Under the pieces are notes generated by a model. The model ran no database searches, was not told the DNA's origin, and saw nothing but the letters and a program-made list of their open reading frames with translations. Below are positions 15,589 to 24,180 of a stretch of 64,000 nucleotides of DNA, piece by piece. Origin of the DNA: Sphingorhabdus_B arenilitoris (GTDB lineage Bacteria; Pseudomonadota; Alphaproteobacteria; Sphingomonadales; Sphingomonadaceae); contig NZ_JBHSDH010000013.1 in assembly GCF_042651485.1 (NCBI RefSeq), positions 62,001-126,000 of the forward strand. The letters are read 5' to 3'. Each line of letters opens with the position of its first letter. Position 1 is the first letter of the stretch. Position numbers and translations under genes: made by a program.

Positions 15589-17106
15589 TTACAGACACGC
15601 TTCCAAAAAGGGTTGATCAAAACCGAATTGGCGCGCTTTTTCCAATGTATAAGGGCGCACGCCGCCGGGGACATATTCGCCCGAAATTTTACCGTTATCG
15701 TCTTCGCTGCGATATTCGAATTTAAACAGCTCCTGCGTCACGATCACGTCGCCCTCCATCCCGATAACCTCGGTAATGTGGGTCACGCGGCGCGAACCGT
15801 CTCGCAGACGCTTAATCTGAACAATTAAATCAACCGATTCGGCAATCTGGCGCGAAATGGCCTCTTTCGGGATTTTAATATCGCCCATCAGGATCATATT
15901 TTCCATACGGCCGAGGCATTCGCGCGGGTTGTTGGCGTGAAGCGTACACATGGAACCATCGTGACCTGTGTTCATAGCAGCCAAAAGGTCGAAACATTCC
16001 GCGCCGCGAATCTCACCCAGAATGATCCGGTCAGGCCGCATACGAAGGGCGTTTTTCACAAGGTCGCCAATGGTAATCGCGCCCTGTCCTTCAAGGTTTG
16101 GAGGACGGGTTTCGAGCGGCAGCCAGTGCGGTTGCTGCAAGCGAAGTTCGGCCGCATCTTCGATCGTCAGCACGCGCTCGCCCGGATCGATCATTTTCGA
16201 CAGGGCGTTGAGCATGGTGGTTTTACCCGAACCCGTACCGCCGGAAATAACAATATTCATCCGGCACGCCCCCGCAATTTTCAACGCGGTGCACATTTTC
16301 TCATCCATCGCGCCCCAATTTTTGAGCATATCGAGCGTGATCGGCTTTTCCGAAAATTTACGAATCGAAATAGCTGTGCCGCGCAAAGAAAGCGGCGGGA
16401 CAATTACGTTAACGCGGCTGCCGTCTTTCAAACGGGCGTCGGCGAGTGGGGTGGTTTGGTCGACGCGGCGGCCAACCTGGTTCACGATCCGTTGAGCGAT
16501 TTGAAACAAATGTTCTTCGTCGCGGAACTGGATCGGTGCGAGCTGCAACTTACCGCTTTTTTCAATATAGGTTTGCGCCGGGCCGTTGACCATGATGTCG
16601 GAAATTTCGGGATCAGACAGCAATTCTTCGAGCGGTCCAAAACCGAGCAGTTCGTCCACCAGCACTTTTTCAAGCACGAATTGCTCGCGCCGGTTGAGTG
16701 TCAGCTTCAGCTCTGCAAGAACTTCCAAAATAATTGGCCGAAATTCTTCGGTCAGCTCTTCCTTATTCAGCGTTGCCGCAGCTTCCGGGTCAACACGTTC
16801 GAGCAGGCGAGGGAGAACCTGTTCCTTGATTTTATGAACCGATGCTTCAAAACCTTCGACTTCGGCAGGGGCTTCGTTCAGCGCGGATGCCCGGTCGGCA
16901 AGCCGTGACATTGCATCCTGATCTTTGGATGGCACAGGGGTGCCAGGCAATTCAACGGATTCAATTTTGGGAAATTGTTCGCCGCCTGATTTCCCGGCGT
17001 TTTCGTCGGTTTCGACTGGCTTTTTAGAACCGCCACCCATGGGCCGTGCCACACCAAAAGACGGACGTGATCCGCCCATGCCAGGTTTCTTGCCAAATGC
17101 GCTCAC
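15589..17106 (-). CDS. cpaF: CpaF family secretion/pilus ATPase
   Basis: A 505-residue type II/IV secretion ATPase of the Tad/CpaF class, which powers assembly of Flp pili or a related machine. Walker A is SGGTGSGKTTMLNALSKM, followed by LTIEDAAELRLQQ and the Walker B region IILGEIRGAEC. The Asp and His boxes include TGHDGSMCTLHANNP. The N-terminal 60 residues are Gly/Pro/Lys-rich and disordered. GTG at 17106 (MSAFGKKPG) is chosen; translation from further upstream would add residues with no family match. No other tad/cpa gene is in the window. Confidence 0.93.
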   Translation of the reverse strand: MSAFGKKPGMGGSRPSFGVARPMGGGSKKPVETDENAGKSGGEQFPKIESVELPGTPVPSKDQDAMSRLADRASALNEAPAEVEGFEASVHKIKEQVLPRLLERVDPEAAATLNKEELTEEFRPIILEVLAELKLTLNRREQFVLEKVLVDELLGFGPLEELLSDPEISDIMVNGPAQTYIEKSGKLQLAPIQFRDEEHLFQIAQRIVNQVGRRVDQTTPLADARLKDGSRVNVIVPPLSLRGTAISIRKFSEKPITLDMLKNWGAMDEKMCTALKIAGACRMNIVISGGTGSGKTTMLNALSKMIDPGERVLTIEDAAELRLQQPHWLPLETRPPNLEGQGAITIGDLVKNALRMRPDRIILGEIRGAECFDLLAAMNTGHDGSMCTLHANNPRECLGRMENMILMGDIKIPKEAISRQIAESVDLIVQIKRLRDGSRRVTHITEVIGMEGDVIVTQELFKFEYRSEDDNGKISGEYVPGGVRPYTLEKARQFGFDQPFLEACL

Positions 17107-17258
17107 AGCGGGCCGCTCCCATTGTTGGTTAATCTCTAGACCGGACGCTCTAATGTAAAATGGTAAACAAACTCGTAACACTTTCGGCCAAATGCCTATG
17201 CTTTGCTGTATGGCTGATCTAAAGCCCCGGAAAGATAATCAGGGTTTCTGTATCCATC

Positions 17259-18149
17259 ATGCTCTCTCGTATCACCAATAGCGGCCTGATTTTGGCGCTT
17301 TGCGGCTTTGCTGGCTTGTCGGTCGGCGATGCGATTATCAAATCTATGGCGGGGCATTGGCCGGGAACGGCGATTGCGGCTTTACGCTATACGATAGGTG
17401 CCGCTGGACTTGGGCTACTGTTATGGAAGGTGGAGGGAAGGCAGGCATTTCATATACCGATGCCCAAGGCGCAATTGCTACGCGGCTCCATGGTTGCGCT
17501 GGCGACTGTATGTTTTTTCAGCGCCATCTTCCTGATGCCGCTTGCCGAAGCAACCGCGATTCAGTTTAGCAGCCCGATGATAACCGCTTTATTATCCGCA
17601 TTATTTCTGGGCGAACGCGCGACGAAGGCAACCTGGCTGGCCTCAATCATAGCTTTTGCAGGGGTGATCGTTATATTGCGGCCCAATGTTGAGCTTTTGG
17701 GCTGGGCGGCGTTTCTGCCGCTGATCGCAGCCTTTGGCATGGCCGGTGTCATGATTGGTAATCGCCAAGTTGCAAGCGCTGGCTCGGCGCTTCAAATGCA
17801 GTTCCTGATCGCCGTTATCGCTGCAGTGTTTTTGATTGTCGCCGCGATAGCTGGGCATTTCAGCGGTTTTGAACCGCTGGCCGTTTCATGGCCCGACTGG
17901 ACGGTTGTTGCCCGCTGCGCTCTGGTCGCGGTGACCGCGTCATTTAGCCACAGCCTTGTGTATATGGGGACTACCAAGGCATCGGCCGCGCAGGTTGCGC
18001 CGATGGTTTATGTGCAGATTGTGATGGCGATGGCGCTGGGTATATTATTTTTCGGTAACTGGCCCGACATAACCGCGCTAGGCGGCGCAGGCATCATTAT
18101 TGCCGCCGGTATATATTTGTGGCGCAGCAAGCGAGTGGGCAGGGGTTAG
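17259..18149 (+). CDS. DMT-family (EamA) transporter
   Basis: A 296-residue protein with ten predicted transmembrane segments in two EamA repeats. PLAEATAIQFSSPMITALLSAL closely resembles the equivalent segment of the transporter at 14346-15266, so the two are probably paralogues. Substrate unknown. It starts with ATG 152 bases from the divergent cpaF start and ends in a hairpin before the converging atpC. Confidence 0.85.
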   Translation: MLSRITNSGLILALCGFAGLSVGDAIIKSMAGHWPGTAIAALRYTIGAAGLGLLLWKVEGRQAFHIPMPKAQLLRGSMVALATVCFFSAIFLMPLAEATAIQFSSPMITALLSALFLGERATKATWLASIIAFAGVIVILRPNVELLGWAAFLPLIAAFGMAGVMIGNRQVASAGSALQMQFLIAVIAAVFLIVAAIAGHFSGFEPLAVSWPDWTVVARCALVAVTASFSHSLVYMGTTKASAAQVAPMVYVQIVMAMALGILFFGNWPDITALGGAGIIIAAGIYLWRSKRVGRG

Positions 18150-18162
18150 GTTCTGCCCCTAA
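18141..18162. terminator. Hairpin around the stop of the EamA gene
   Basis: AGGGG (18141-18145) can pair with CCCCT (18156-18160), and an alternative pairing is TTAGG with CCTAA (18146-18150 with 18158-18162). The TAG stop at 18147-18149 is inside. There is no T-tract; a terminator function is possible only. Confidence 0.3.
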
Positions 18163-18227
18163 GCATTTGAAACACGTGAAGCGCGGCCTCGGCTGGAATC
18201 GCTTACCCGCTACCGAGCGATTATCGC

Positions 18228-18485
18228 TTATCCGACGCTTTCAGCCAAAATAGTCAGGCCCTTGTCGTTGACCTCGGCAAAACCACCGGCGATAGCAATG
18301 CGTTCCGGAGCCGCGCCTTCGCTGGCATAGATTTCGACGGCGGCGTCGCTACGGATCGTGCTCATCATGGGGCTATGGCCTTCCAGAACGCCAAAGTCGC
18401 CTTCGCTGCCGGGGACGACAACCATATGCACGTCTTCGCTGCGCACGAGCCGTTCGGGGGTTACCAGTTCAAATTTCAATGCCAT
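18228..18485 (-). CDS. atpC: ATP synthase F1 subunit epsilon (short form)
   Basis: Central-stalk subunit of F1. Only the N-terminal beta-sandwich is present: 85 residues with LKFELVTPERLV and GSEGDFGVLEGHSPMM. The C-terminal helical hairpin that inhibits ATP hydrolysis in many bacteria is absent. This short form is usual in sphingomonads, so it is not a truncation. AAGGA lies eight bases before the ATG. A long palindrome sits between atpD and this gene. Confidence 0.93.
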   Translation of the reverse strand: MALKFELVTPERLVRSEDVHMVVVPGSEGDFGVLEGHSPMMSTIRSDAAVEIYASEGAAPERIAIAGGFAEVNDKGLTILAESVG

Positions 18486-18499
18486 GACAAATATCCTTT

Positions 18500-18521
18500 C
18501 CCCTCCTGAATTCAGGAGGGG
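18500..18521. promoter_or_regulatory. Perfect 22-bp palindrome in the atpD-atpC intergenic region
   Basis: Arms CCCCTCCTGAA (18500-18510) and TTCAGGAGGGG (18511-18521) are exact reverse complements with no spacer. In the minus-strand mRNA the second arm carries AGGAGGGG, upstream of the closer AAGGA used by atpC. A hairpin here could reduce read-through, protect mRNA or hide part of the ribosome-binding region. No T-run follows. Confidence 0.6.
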
Positions 18522-18533
18522 AGGGTTAAGGGA

Positions 18534-20042
18534 TTAAGCCGCCTCAGCAGCCAGTTTTGCGGCTTTGGCAACGGCTTCTTCAATGCCGCCAACCATGTAG
18601 AAAGCCGCTTCGGGCAGATGGTCATACTCGCCGTCCACAACCGCCTTGAATGAAGCAACCGTGTCTTCGAGCTGCACGAATTTGCCGGGGATACCGGTGA
18701 ACACTTCGGCGACATGGAAAGGCTGTGACAAGAAACGCTGAATTTTACGGGCGCGGGCCACGGTCAGCTTATCTTCTTCGGACAATTCATCCATGCCCAG
18801 AATAGCGATGATATCTTGCAACGACTTATATTTCTGCAATGTTTCCTGAACGCGGCGGGCGGTGTCATAATGGTCCGCGCCCACAACATCAGCAGTCAAC
18901 ACGCGGCTCGTCGAATCGAGCGGATCCACAGCAGGATAAATGCCCAGTTCGGAAATCGCACGATTCAAAACGGTTGTCGCGTCCAAGTGAGCAAAAGAGG
19001 TTGCAGGGGCAGGGTCGGTCAAGTCATCGGCAGGCACGTAAATCGCCTGAACCGAGGTGATCGATCCTTTGTTGGTAGATGTAATGCGTTCCTGCAACGC
19101 GCCCATGTCGGTGGCGAGTGTTGGCTGATAACCCACAGCCGACGGAATACGGCCGAGCAAAGCGGACACTTCGGAACCGGCCTGCGTGAAGCGGAAGATA
19201 TTGTCGACGAAGAACAGAACGTCTTGCCCTTCTTGGTCACGGAAATATTCTGCGATAGTCAGACCCGATAGAGCAACGCGGGCACGCGCACCGGGAGGTT
19301 CGTTCATTTGGCCAAAAACCAGCGCCACTTTCGAACCTTCCGAGGTTGCATTGCCGTCTGCATCCTTGGCAATAACGCCTGCGTCTAGGAATTCGTGATA
19401 AAGGTCGTTACCTTCGCGGGTCCGCTCACCCACGCCAGCGAATACCGAGGTACCGCCGTGGCCTTTTGCGATATTGTTGATCAATTCCTGAATAAGCACG
19501 GTCTTACCAACGCCCGCACCGCCAAAAAGACCAATCTTACCGCCCTTTGCATAAGGCGCGAGCAGGTCAACGACCTTAATACCGGTAACCAGAATTTCGG
19601 TTTCGGTAGACTGGTCAACAAAAGCAGGCGCTTCGGCGTGAATAGGCGCTTTTAGCTTGGCATTCACAGGGCCGCGTTCGTCGATAGGCTCACCCACCAC
19701 ATTCATAATACGGCCCAATGTTTCAGGACCAACGGGCACAGAAATCTGCGCGCCGGTTGCCGTCACGGCTTGACCGCGGGTCAGGCCTTCGGTTGAGTCC
19801 ATCGCAATGGTGCGCACGGTGTTTTCGCCCAGATGCTGTGCCACTTCCAAAACGAGGCGGTTGTCGCCATTTTGGGTTTCCAGCGCTTCCAAAATAGCGG
19901 GCAGGCCGCCTTCAAATTGCACGTCAACAACCGCGCCAATCACCTGGCTGATGCGGCCGGCGCCGGCGGATGCGGTCGTTGCGGGGGTTTTTTTGGCAGC
20001 TGGCTTTTTCGCGGCTGCGGGTTTTTTCGGGGCGGTTGCCAT
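18534..20042 (-). CDS. atpD: ATP synthase F1 subunit beta
   Basis: Catalytic subunit. Walker A is GLFGGAGVGKTVLIQELI, followed by AGVGERTREGNDLYHE; ALLGRIPSAVGYQPTLATDMG and the DELSEEDKL motif (DELSEED) are intact. Length 502, longer than the usual 460-480, because of an N-terminal extension of about 25 residues rich in Ala, Lys and Pro (AAKKPAAKKTPA) before GRISQVIGAVVDVQF. Similar tails occur in some sphingomonads; the role is unknown. Part of atpHAGDC. Confidence 0.97.
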   Translation of the reverse strand: MATAPKKPAAAKKPAAKKTPATTASAGAGRISQVIGAVVDVQFEGGLPAILEALETQNGDNRLVLEVAQHLGENTVRTIAMDSTEGLTRGQAVTATGAQISVPVGPETLGRIMNVVGEPIDERGPVNAKLKAPIHAEAPAFVDQSTETEILVTGIKVVDLLAPYAKGGKIGLFGGAGVGKTVLIQELINNIAKGHGGTSVFAGVGERTREGNDLYHEFLDAGVIAKDADGNATSEGSKVALVFGQMNEPPGARARVALSGLTIAEYFRDQEGQDVLFFVDNIFRFTQAGSEVSALLGRIPSAVGYQPTLATDMGALQERITSTNKGSITSVQAIYVPADDLTDPAPATSFAHLDATTVLNRAISELGIYPAVDPLDSTSRVLTADVVGADHYDTARRVQETLQKYKSLQDIIAILGMDELSEEDKLTVARARKIQRFLSQPFHVAEVFTGIPGKFVQLEDTVASFKAVVDGEYDHLPEAAFYMVGGIEEAVAKAAKLAAEAA

Positions 20043-20066
20043 ATCTGTCTTCCTTGCCTTTTTAGC

Positions 20067-20942
20067 TTAGAGCGCTTCTGCGCCAGAGATAATTTCTACG
20101 AGTTCTGTTGTAATTGCCGCCTGACGTTGGCGGTTATATTCGATTGTCAGCTTGTTGATCATGTCGCCTGCATTGCGCGTTGCATTGTCCATGGCGGTCA
20201 TCGACGCGCCTTGTTCGGATGCTTCGCGTTCGAGCAGCGATCCGAAAATCTGGGTCTTCACATAACGCGGAGCCAAGTCTTCCAGAATTTCTTCCTCGCT
20301 AGGTTCATATTCAACAGACGCACCGGCTACGCTGCTGGCTTCGACCTGCGGAGAGGGAACAGGGATCAACTGAACCATGGTCGGATCCTGTGCTAGCGCA
20401 GATTTGAACACCGGATAAACGAGGTGAATGACATCAAATTTGCCGCCGTCGAACATAGCAAGCAAATCGTCGGTGATTGCCTCGGCCTGTTCGAAACCCA
20501 AATTGCGAACAGCCGACGTATCGAAATGCTTTTCAATCTGCTGACCATAGTCGCGTTTGATTGGCGCCAGACCTTTTTTACCGACAAGGTAAAATTGCAC
20601 TTGCTTTCCAGCAGCCAAAAGCGCCTTTGCCTGTGACTTTACCTCTTTGACGATGTTGGAGTTCAAACCGCCGCACAGGCCTTTGTCGGTGTTGATGACA
20701 ACGATTAAATGCCGCTGATCACTGCCGGTTCCAGACAATAGCTTAGGCGCGCTGTCGCCTGACACTTTGCTAGCGATTGAGCCCATCACTCCGGCCAAAC
20801 GCTCCGCATAGGGGCGCGCAGCTTCCGCAGCTTCCTGCGCCCGGCGTAGCTTTGCCGCAGCGACCATTTTCTTCGCCTTGGTGATCTTCTGGGTCGACTT
20901 GACCGAGTTGATCCGGATTTTGAGTGCCTTTAAACTGGCCAT
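20067..20942 (-). CDS. atpG: ATP synthase F1 subunit gamma
   Basis: Rotating shaft of F1. N-terminal SLKALKIRINSVKSTQKITK and the C-terminal helix region ATRNAGDMINKLTIEYNRQR are the two coiled-coil helices; DKGLCGGLNSNIVK is a conserved loop. 291 residues, standard length. It is 24 bases from atpD and 40 from atpA. Confidence 0.97.
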   Translation of the reverse strand: MASLKALKIRINSVKSTQKITKAKKMVAAAKLRRAQEAAEAARPYAERLAGVMGSIASKVSGDSAPKLLSGTGSDQRHLIVVINTDKGLCGGLNSNIVKEVKSQAKALLAAGKQVQFYLVGKKGLAPIKRDYGQQIEKHFDTSAVRNLGFEQAEAITDDLLAMFDGGKFDVIHLVYPVFKSALAQDPTMVQLIPVPSPQVEASSVAGASVEYEPSEEEILEDLAPRYVKTQIFGSLLEREASEQGASMTAMDNATRNAGDMINKLTIEYNRQRQAAITTELVEIISGAEAL

Positions 20943-20982
20943 CTCTGCTTTCCTTTATCCCGTCCGATAAGACAGGGTGATT

Positions 20983-22512
20983 TTACGCGAATGTTTTGCC
21001 GAAAGCGTCCAAAGCCGCAGCCAGCTTATCCCGAACATCGTCTTCAAACTTTCCTGTGTCGCGGATTGTTTTCAAAATGTCGGCATGGTTGGCACGCAAG
21101 TCGGCGAGCATTGCCTCTTCATAGCGAACAACATCGGTCACAGGGATTGAGTCCAAATATCCGCTGGTCCCAGCAAAGATAGATGCGGTTTGCTCTTCGA
21201 ACGGCATGGGCGAATATTGCTTTTGCTTCAACAGCTCGGTCAAACGCGCGCCGCGATTGAGCAGCTTCTGCGTTGACGCATCTAGGTCCGAACCAAACTG
21301 TGCAAAAGCCGCCATTTCGCGATATTGCGCCAGTTCCAGCTTAATCGAGCCGGATACTTTCTTCATCGCTTTTGTCTGTGCCGCCGAACCAACGCGCGAC
21401 ACCGACAGACCGACGTTAATCGCCGGGCGGATACCTTGGAAGAACAGATCGGTCTCCAAGAAAATCTGACCATCGGTGATCGAGATCACGTTGGTTGGAA
21501 TATAGGCCGAAACGTCGCCCGCTTGCGTTTCAATGATCGGCAATGCGGTCAGCGATCCGCCGCCATTTGCATCGCTCATCTTTGCGGCGCGTTCTAGCAA
21601 ACGGCTGTGCAGATAGAAAACGTCGCCGGGATAAGCTTCACGGCCCGGAGGACGGCGCAGCAGCAACGACATTTGACGATAGGCCACAGCCTGCTTCGAC
21701 AAATCGTCGTATACGATACAGGCGTGCATTCCATTGTCGCGGAAATATTCGCCCATGGTTACGCCGGTATAAGGAGCCAGATATTGCAGCGGTGCTGGTT
21801 CAGACGCCGTTGCGGCGACAACGATGGAATATTCCATCGCGCCTTTTTCTTCCAGCGCGCGGACAATCTGCGCCACGGTCGAGCGTTTTTGGCCAATAGC
21901 AACATAGATGCAATACATCTTCTTGCTCTCGTCATCGCCTGCGTTGACGTTCTTTTGGTTGATGAAGGCATCGATAGCAACGGCGGTCTTACCGGTTTGG
22001 CGGTCACCAATGATCAATTCGCGCTGACCACGGCCAACAGGAACCAGAGCGTCTAGCGCCTTGAGGCCGGTTTGCATCGGCTCGCTCACGCCTTGGCGCG
22101 GGATGATGCCGGGCGCTTTTACCTCAACGCGGCCGCGCTGGGTTGTTTTCAGGGGGCCTTTGCCGTCAATCGGATTACCGAGGCCATCGACTACGCGGCC
22201 CAGCAATTCCTTGCCGACAGGAACGTCAACGATGGTCCCGGTCCGCTTCACAGTGTCCCCTTCGCGGATTTCACTGTCGCTGCCGAAAATAACGGCGCCG
22301 ACATTGTCCGCTTCCAGGTTCAGCGCCATGCCCTGAATCCCGTTGGAAAATTCGATCATTTCCCCTGCCTGAACATTGTCGAGGCCGTGGATACGGGCGA
22401 TACCGTCCCCTACGGAGAGAACCGAGCCGGTTTCGGAAACCTTTGCTTCGGTGCCAAAATTGGCGATCTGGTCTTTGATAACCTTGGAAATTTCTGCGGC
22501 ACGGATATCCAT
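20983..22512 (-). CDS. atpA: ATP synthase F1 subunit alpha
   Basis: Non-catalytic nucleotide-binding subunit, 509 residues. Walker A is GDRQTGKTAVAIDAFINQ, and the arginine-finger region is within AINVGLSVSRVGSAAQ. The N-terminus DIRAAEISKVIKDQI binds the delta subunit. It starts two bases after the atpH stop, so translation is likely coupled. Confidence 0.98.
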   Translation of the reverse strand: MDIRAAEISKVIKDQIANFGTEAKVSETGSVLSVGDGIARIHGLDNVQAGEMIEFSNGIQGMALNLEADNVGAVIFGSDSEIREGDTVKRTGTIVDVPVGKELLGRVVDGLGNPIDGKGPLKTTQRGRVEVKAPGIIPRQGVSEPMQTGLKALDALVPVGRGQRELIIGDRQTGKTAVAIDAFINQKNVNAGDDESKKMYCIYVAIGQKRSTVAQIVRALEEKGAMEYSIVVAATASEPAPLQYLAPYTGVTMGEYFRDNGMHACIVYDDLSKQAVAYRQMSLLLRRPPGREAYPGDVFYLHSRLLERAAKMSDANGGGSLTALPIIETQAGDVSAYIPTNVISITDGQIFLETDLFFQGIRPAINVGLSVSRVGSAAQTKAMKKVSGSIKLELAQYREMAAFAQFGSDLDASTQKLLNRGARLTELLKQKQYSPMPFEEQTASIFAGTSGYLDSIPVTDVVRYEEAMLADLRANHADILKTIRDTGKFEDDVRDKLAAALDAFGKTFA

Positions 22513-22514
22513 GT

Positions 22515-23069
22515 TTAGCCTTTCATCGCGGTCGCGAGGGAGTTGAGACGGGTTTTAATACTATTATCGATCAACTGACTGCCGATTTGGACAGTCATGC
22601 CGCCCAATATGGCGGGATCGACTTTTGCGTTGATGGCAACGTCGCTGCCAACACGTAATTTCAATTGCTCGGCGAGTTTTTTGCCCTGCGCTGCGGTGAG
22701 CGGACGGGCAGTAGTCACCTCAGCGGTTACTTCGCCGCGATCCTGCGCTGCCAGCATTGTAAAAGCATCTGCCACAGCCTTGAGCTGATCCAGGCGGCGA
22801 TTTTGCGCCAACACACCCAAAGTATTTGCAGTAAGTGCATCCAGCTTCATCGACTTTGCAACTGCGGCGATTGCCGTTTGGGCATCTTTGCGGGACAAAA
22901 CAGGGTTCGTGGTCAATGCTTTCAGCTCAGCCGATTCGGCAAGTGCAGAGCGCAATTTGGACAGGTCGGATTCGACGCTCGCCACTTTTTTATTCTCATT
23001 TGCCAAAGCAAACAAAGCGGCTGCGTAACGCCCACCTAAGCTTGCTGAAATAGCGCCGGAATTTCCCAC
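22515..23069 (-). CDS. atpH: ATP synthase F1 subunit delta
   Basis: Peripheral-stalk connector between F1 and Fo. 184 residues with the helical N-terminal domain (GRYAAALFALANENK) and C-terminal DPAILGGMTVQIGSQLIDNSIKTRL split here as IGSQLIDNSIKTRL, the family signature. Start is GTG at 23069. First gene of the F1 operon; the Fo genes (atpBEF) are not in the window, as is usual in alphaproteobacteria where they form a separate operon. Confidence 0.95.
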   Translation of the reverse strand: MGNSGAISASLGGRYAAALFALANENKKVASVESDLSKLRSALAESAELKALTTNPVLSRKDAQTAIAAVAKSMKLDALTANTLGVLAQNRRLDQLKAVADAFTMLAAQDRGEVTAEVTTARPLTAAQGKKLAEQLKLRVGSDVAINAKVDPAILGGMTVQIGSQLIDNSIKTRLNSLATAMKG

Positions 23070-23217
23070 GTGTGAATGTCCTTAAATCAGACTTTGAATT
23101 GATAGTGAATTTGCGGGGCAGTGACGCCCTGTTCATTCGGTCGCCGCGCGCCTAGCATCGGTTGTGCTGCGATGCAAGATAGGGATTGGCAATATCGACC
23201 ATCCTGAACCTCTTTCA

Positions 23218-23961
23218 TCACGCGATCGCGCGGTAAATCCCATAAATGCTTGTTGCGGTCAAAATAATTCCGACCATGAGCAGTAATGGCTTTGTCGGTA
23301 TGCGCTTTGCGATAATCGCACCAAAAGGAGCCGCGATAACACCGCCAATAAGCAGACCAATCGCTGGCTGTGTAAAAGCCTCCAGCCCCAAGGTGAGCAA
23401 GAAGGTAACGGAAATCGACATGGTCAGGAAAAATTCGACACTGTTGACTGTGCCAATGGTGTGGCGCGGCGATGACCCCTGAATCAGCAGGTTAGAGGTA
23501 ACCACTGGTCCCCAGCCACCACCGCCTGCAGCGTCAAGGAAGCCGCCCGCCAGACCCAATGGTGCCACATATTTGGGTTCTCTAACCTGCGGCGGCCAGC
23601 GCAACGCGCGGTAAATTAAAATCGCACCTATTATGGTTAAATAGGTAAGAACAAAAGGTTTGGCTATTCCGGCGTCGATATTCGACAAGACATATGCGCC
23701 AGTGATGCCGCCTGCGATTCCGGGCAGCGCAAGCTTTCTGAACAATTTCCAATCCACGTTGCGGTGATATACGTGGCTGACCCCGGAAACGCCGGTTGTC
23801 ACGCATTCCACCGCGTGCACGCTCGCGGATGCCAGGGCAGGCGGTACGCCCATGCTTATTAACAAGGTCGTTGAAATAACACCAAATGCCATGCCGAGCG
23901 CGCCATCGACAACTTGCGCTGCAAAACCGATCAAGATGAAAATCAGCAAGGCTTCAAACAT
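23218..23961 (-). CDS. Sulfite exporter TauE/SafE family protein
   Basis: About 247 residues with eight hydrophobic segments. FAAQVVDGALGMAFGV and the repeated AGGFLDAAGGGGWGPVVTS are the duplicated TauE/SafE signatures. Members export sulfite, sulfoacetate or related organosulfur anions; substrate here unknown. ATG at 23961 is preferred over one six codons upstream because the membrane segment begins directly after it. Divergent from ada. Confidence 0.88.
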   Translation of the reverse strand: MFEALLIFILIGFAAQVVDGALGMAFGVISTTLLISMGVPPALASASVHAVECVTTGVSGVSHVYHRNVDWKLFRKLALPGIAGGITGAYVLSNIDAGIAKPFVLTYLTIIGAILIYRALRWPPQVREPKYVAPLGLAGGFLDAAGGGGWGPVVTSNLLIQGSSPRHTIGTVNSVEFFLTMSISVTFLLTLGLEAFTQPAIGLLIGGVIAAPFGAIIAKRIPTKPLLLMVGIILTATSIYGIYRAIA

Positions 23962-24180
23962 GTGTGATGCGCCGATCAATGGGTTGTTTGGCGGTTATTC
24001 TGCATAGAAACCGTATGGTCAATATAAGTTTGGTTTCTTGCGCTAAACGTAAATTGATAGCCCGCAATCCAATAACGACCAGATAGCTTTTTGGTGAGAC
24101 GCTGACCCCAATAATGCGGCTTTAATGTTTGAAAGCAAGTTTCGGGATGCAGCAAGTTTTGGGTTCGCTATAAGCGATTT

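Noticed and set aside
15937..16908. A 323-codon plus-strand frame opposite cpaF
   Set aside because: It lies wholly antisense to an intact, well-conserved ATPase, and its translation looks like no known protein.
18228..18485. Truncation or frameshift in atpC
   Set aside because: The beta-sandwich domain is complete, and the absence of the C-terminal helices is usual in sphingomonads.
23980..24180. Possible Ada box upstream of ada
   Set aside because: AAT and GCAA elements occur, but their spacing does not match the known arrangement.
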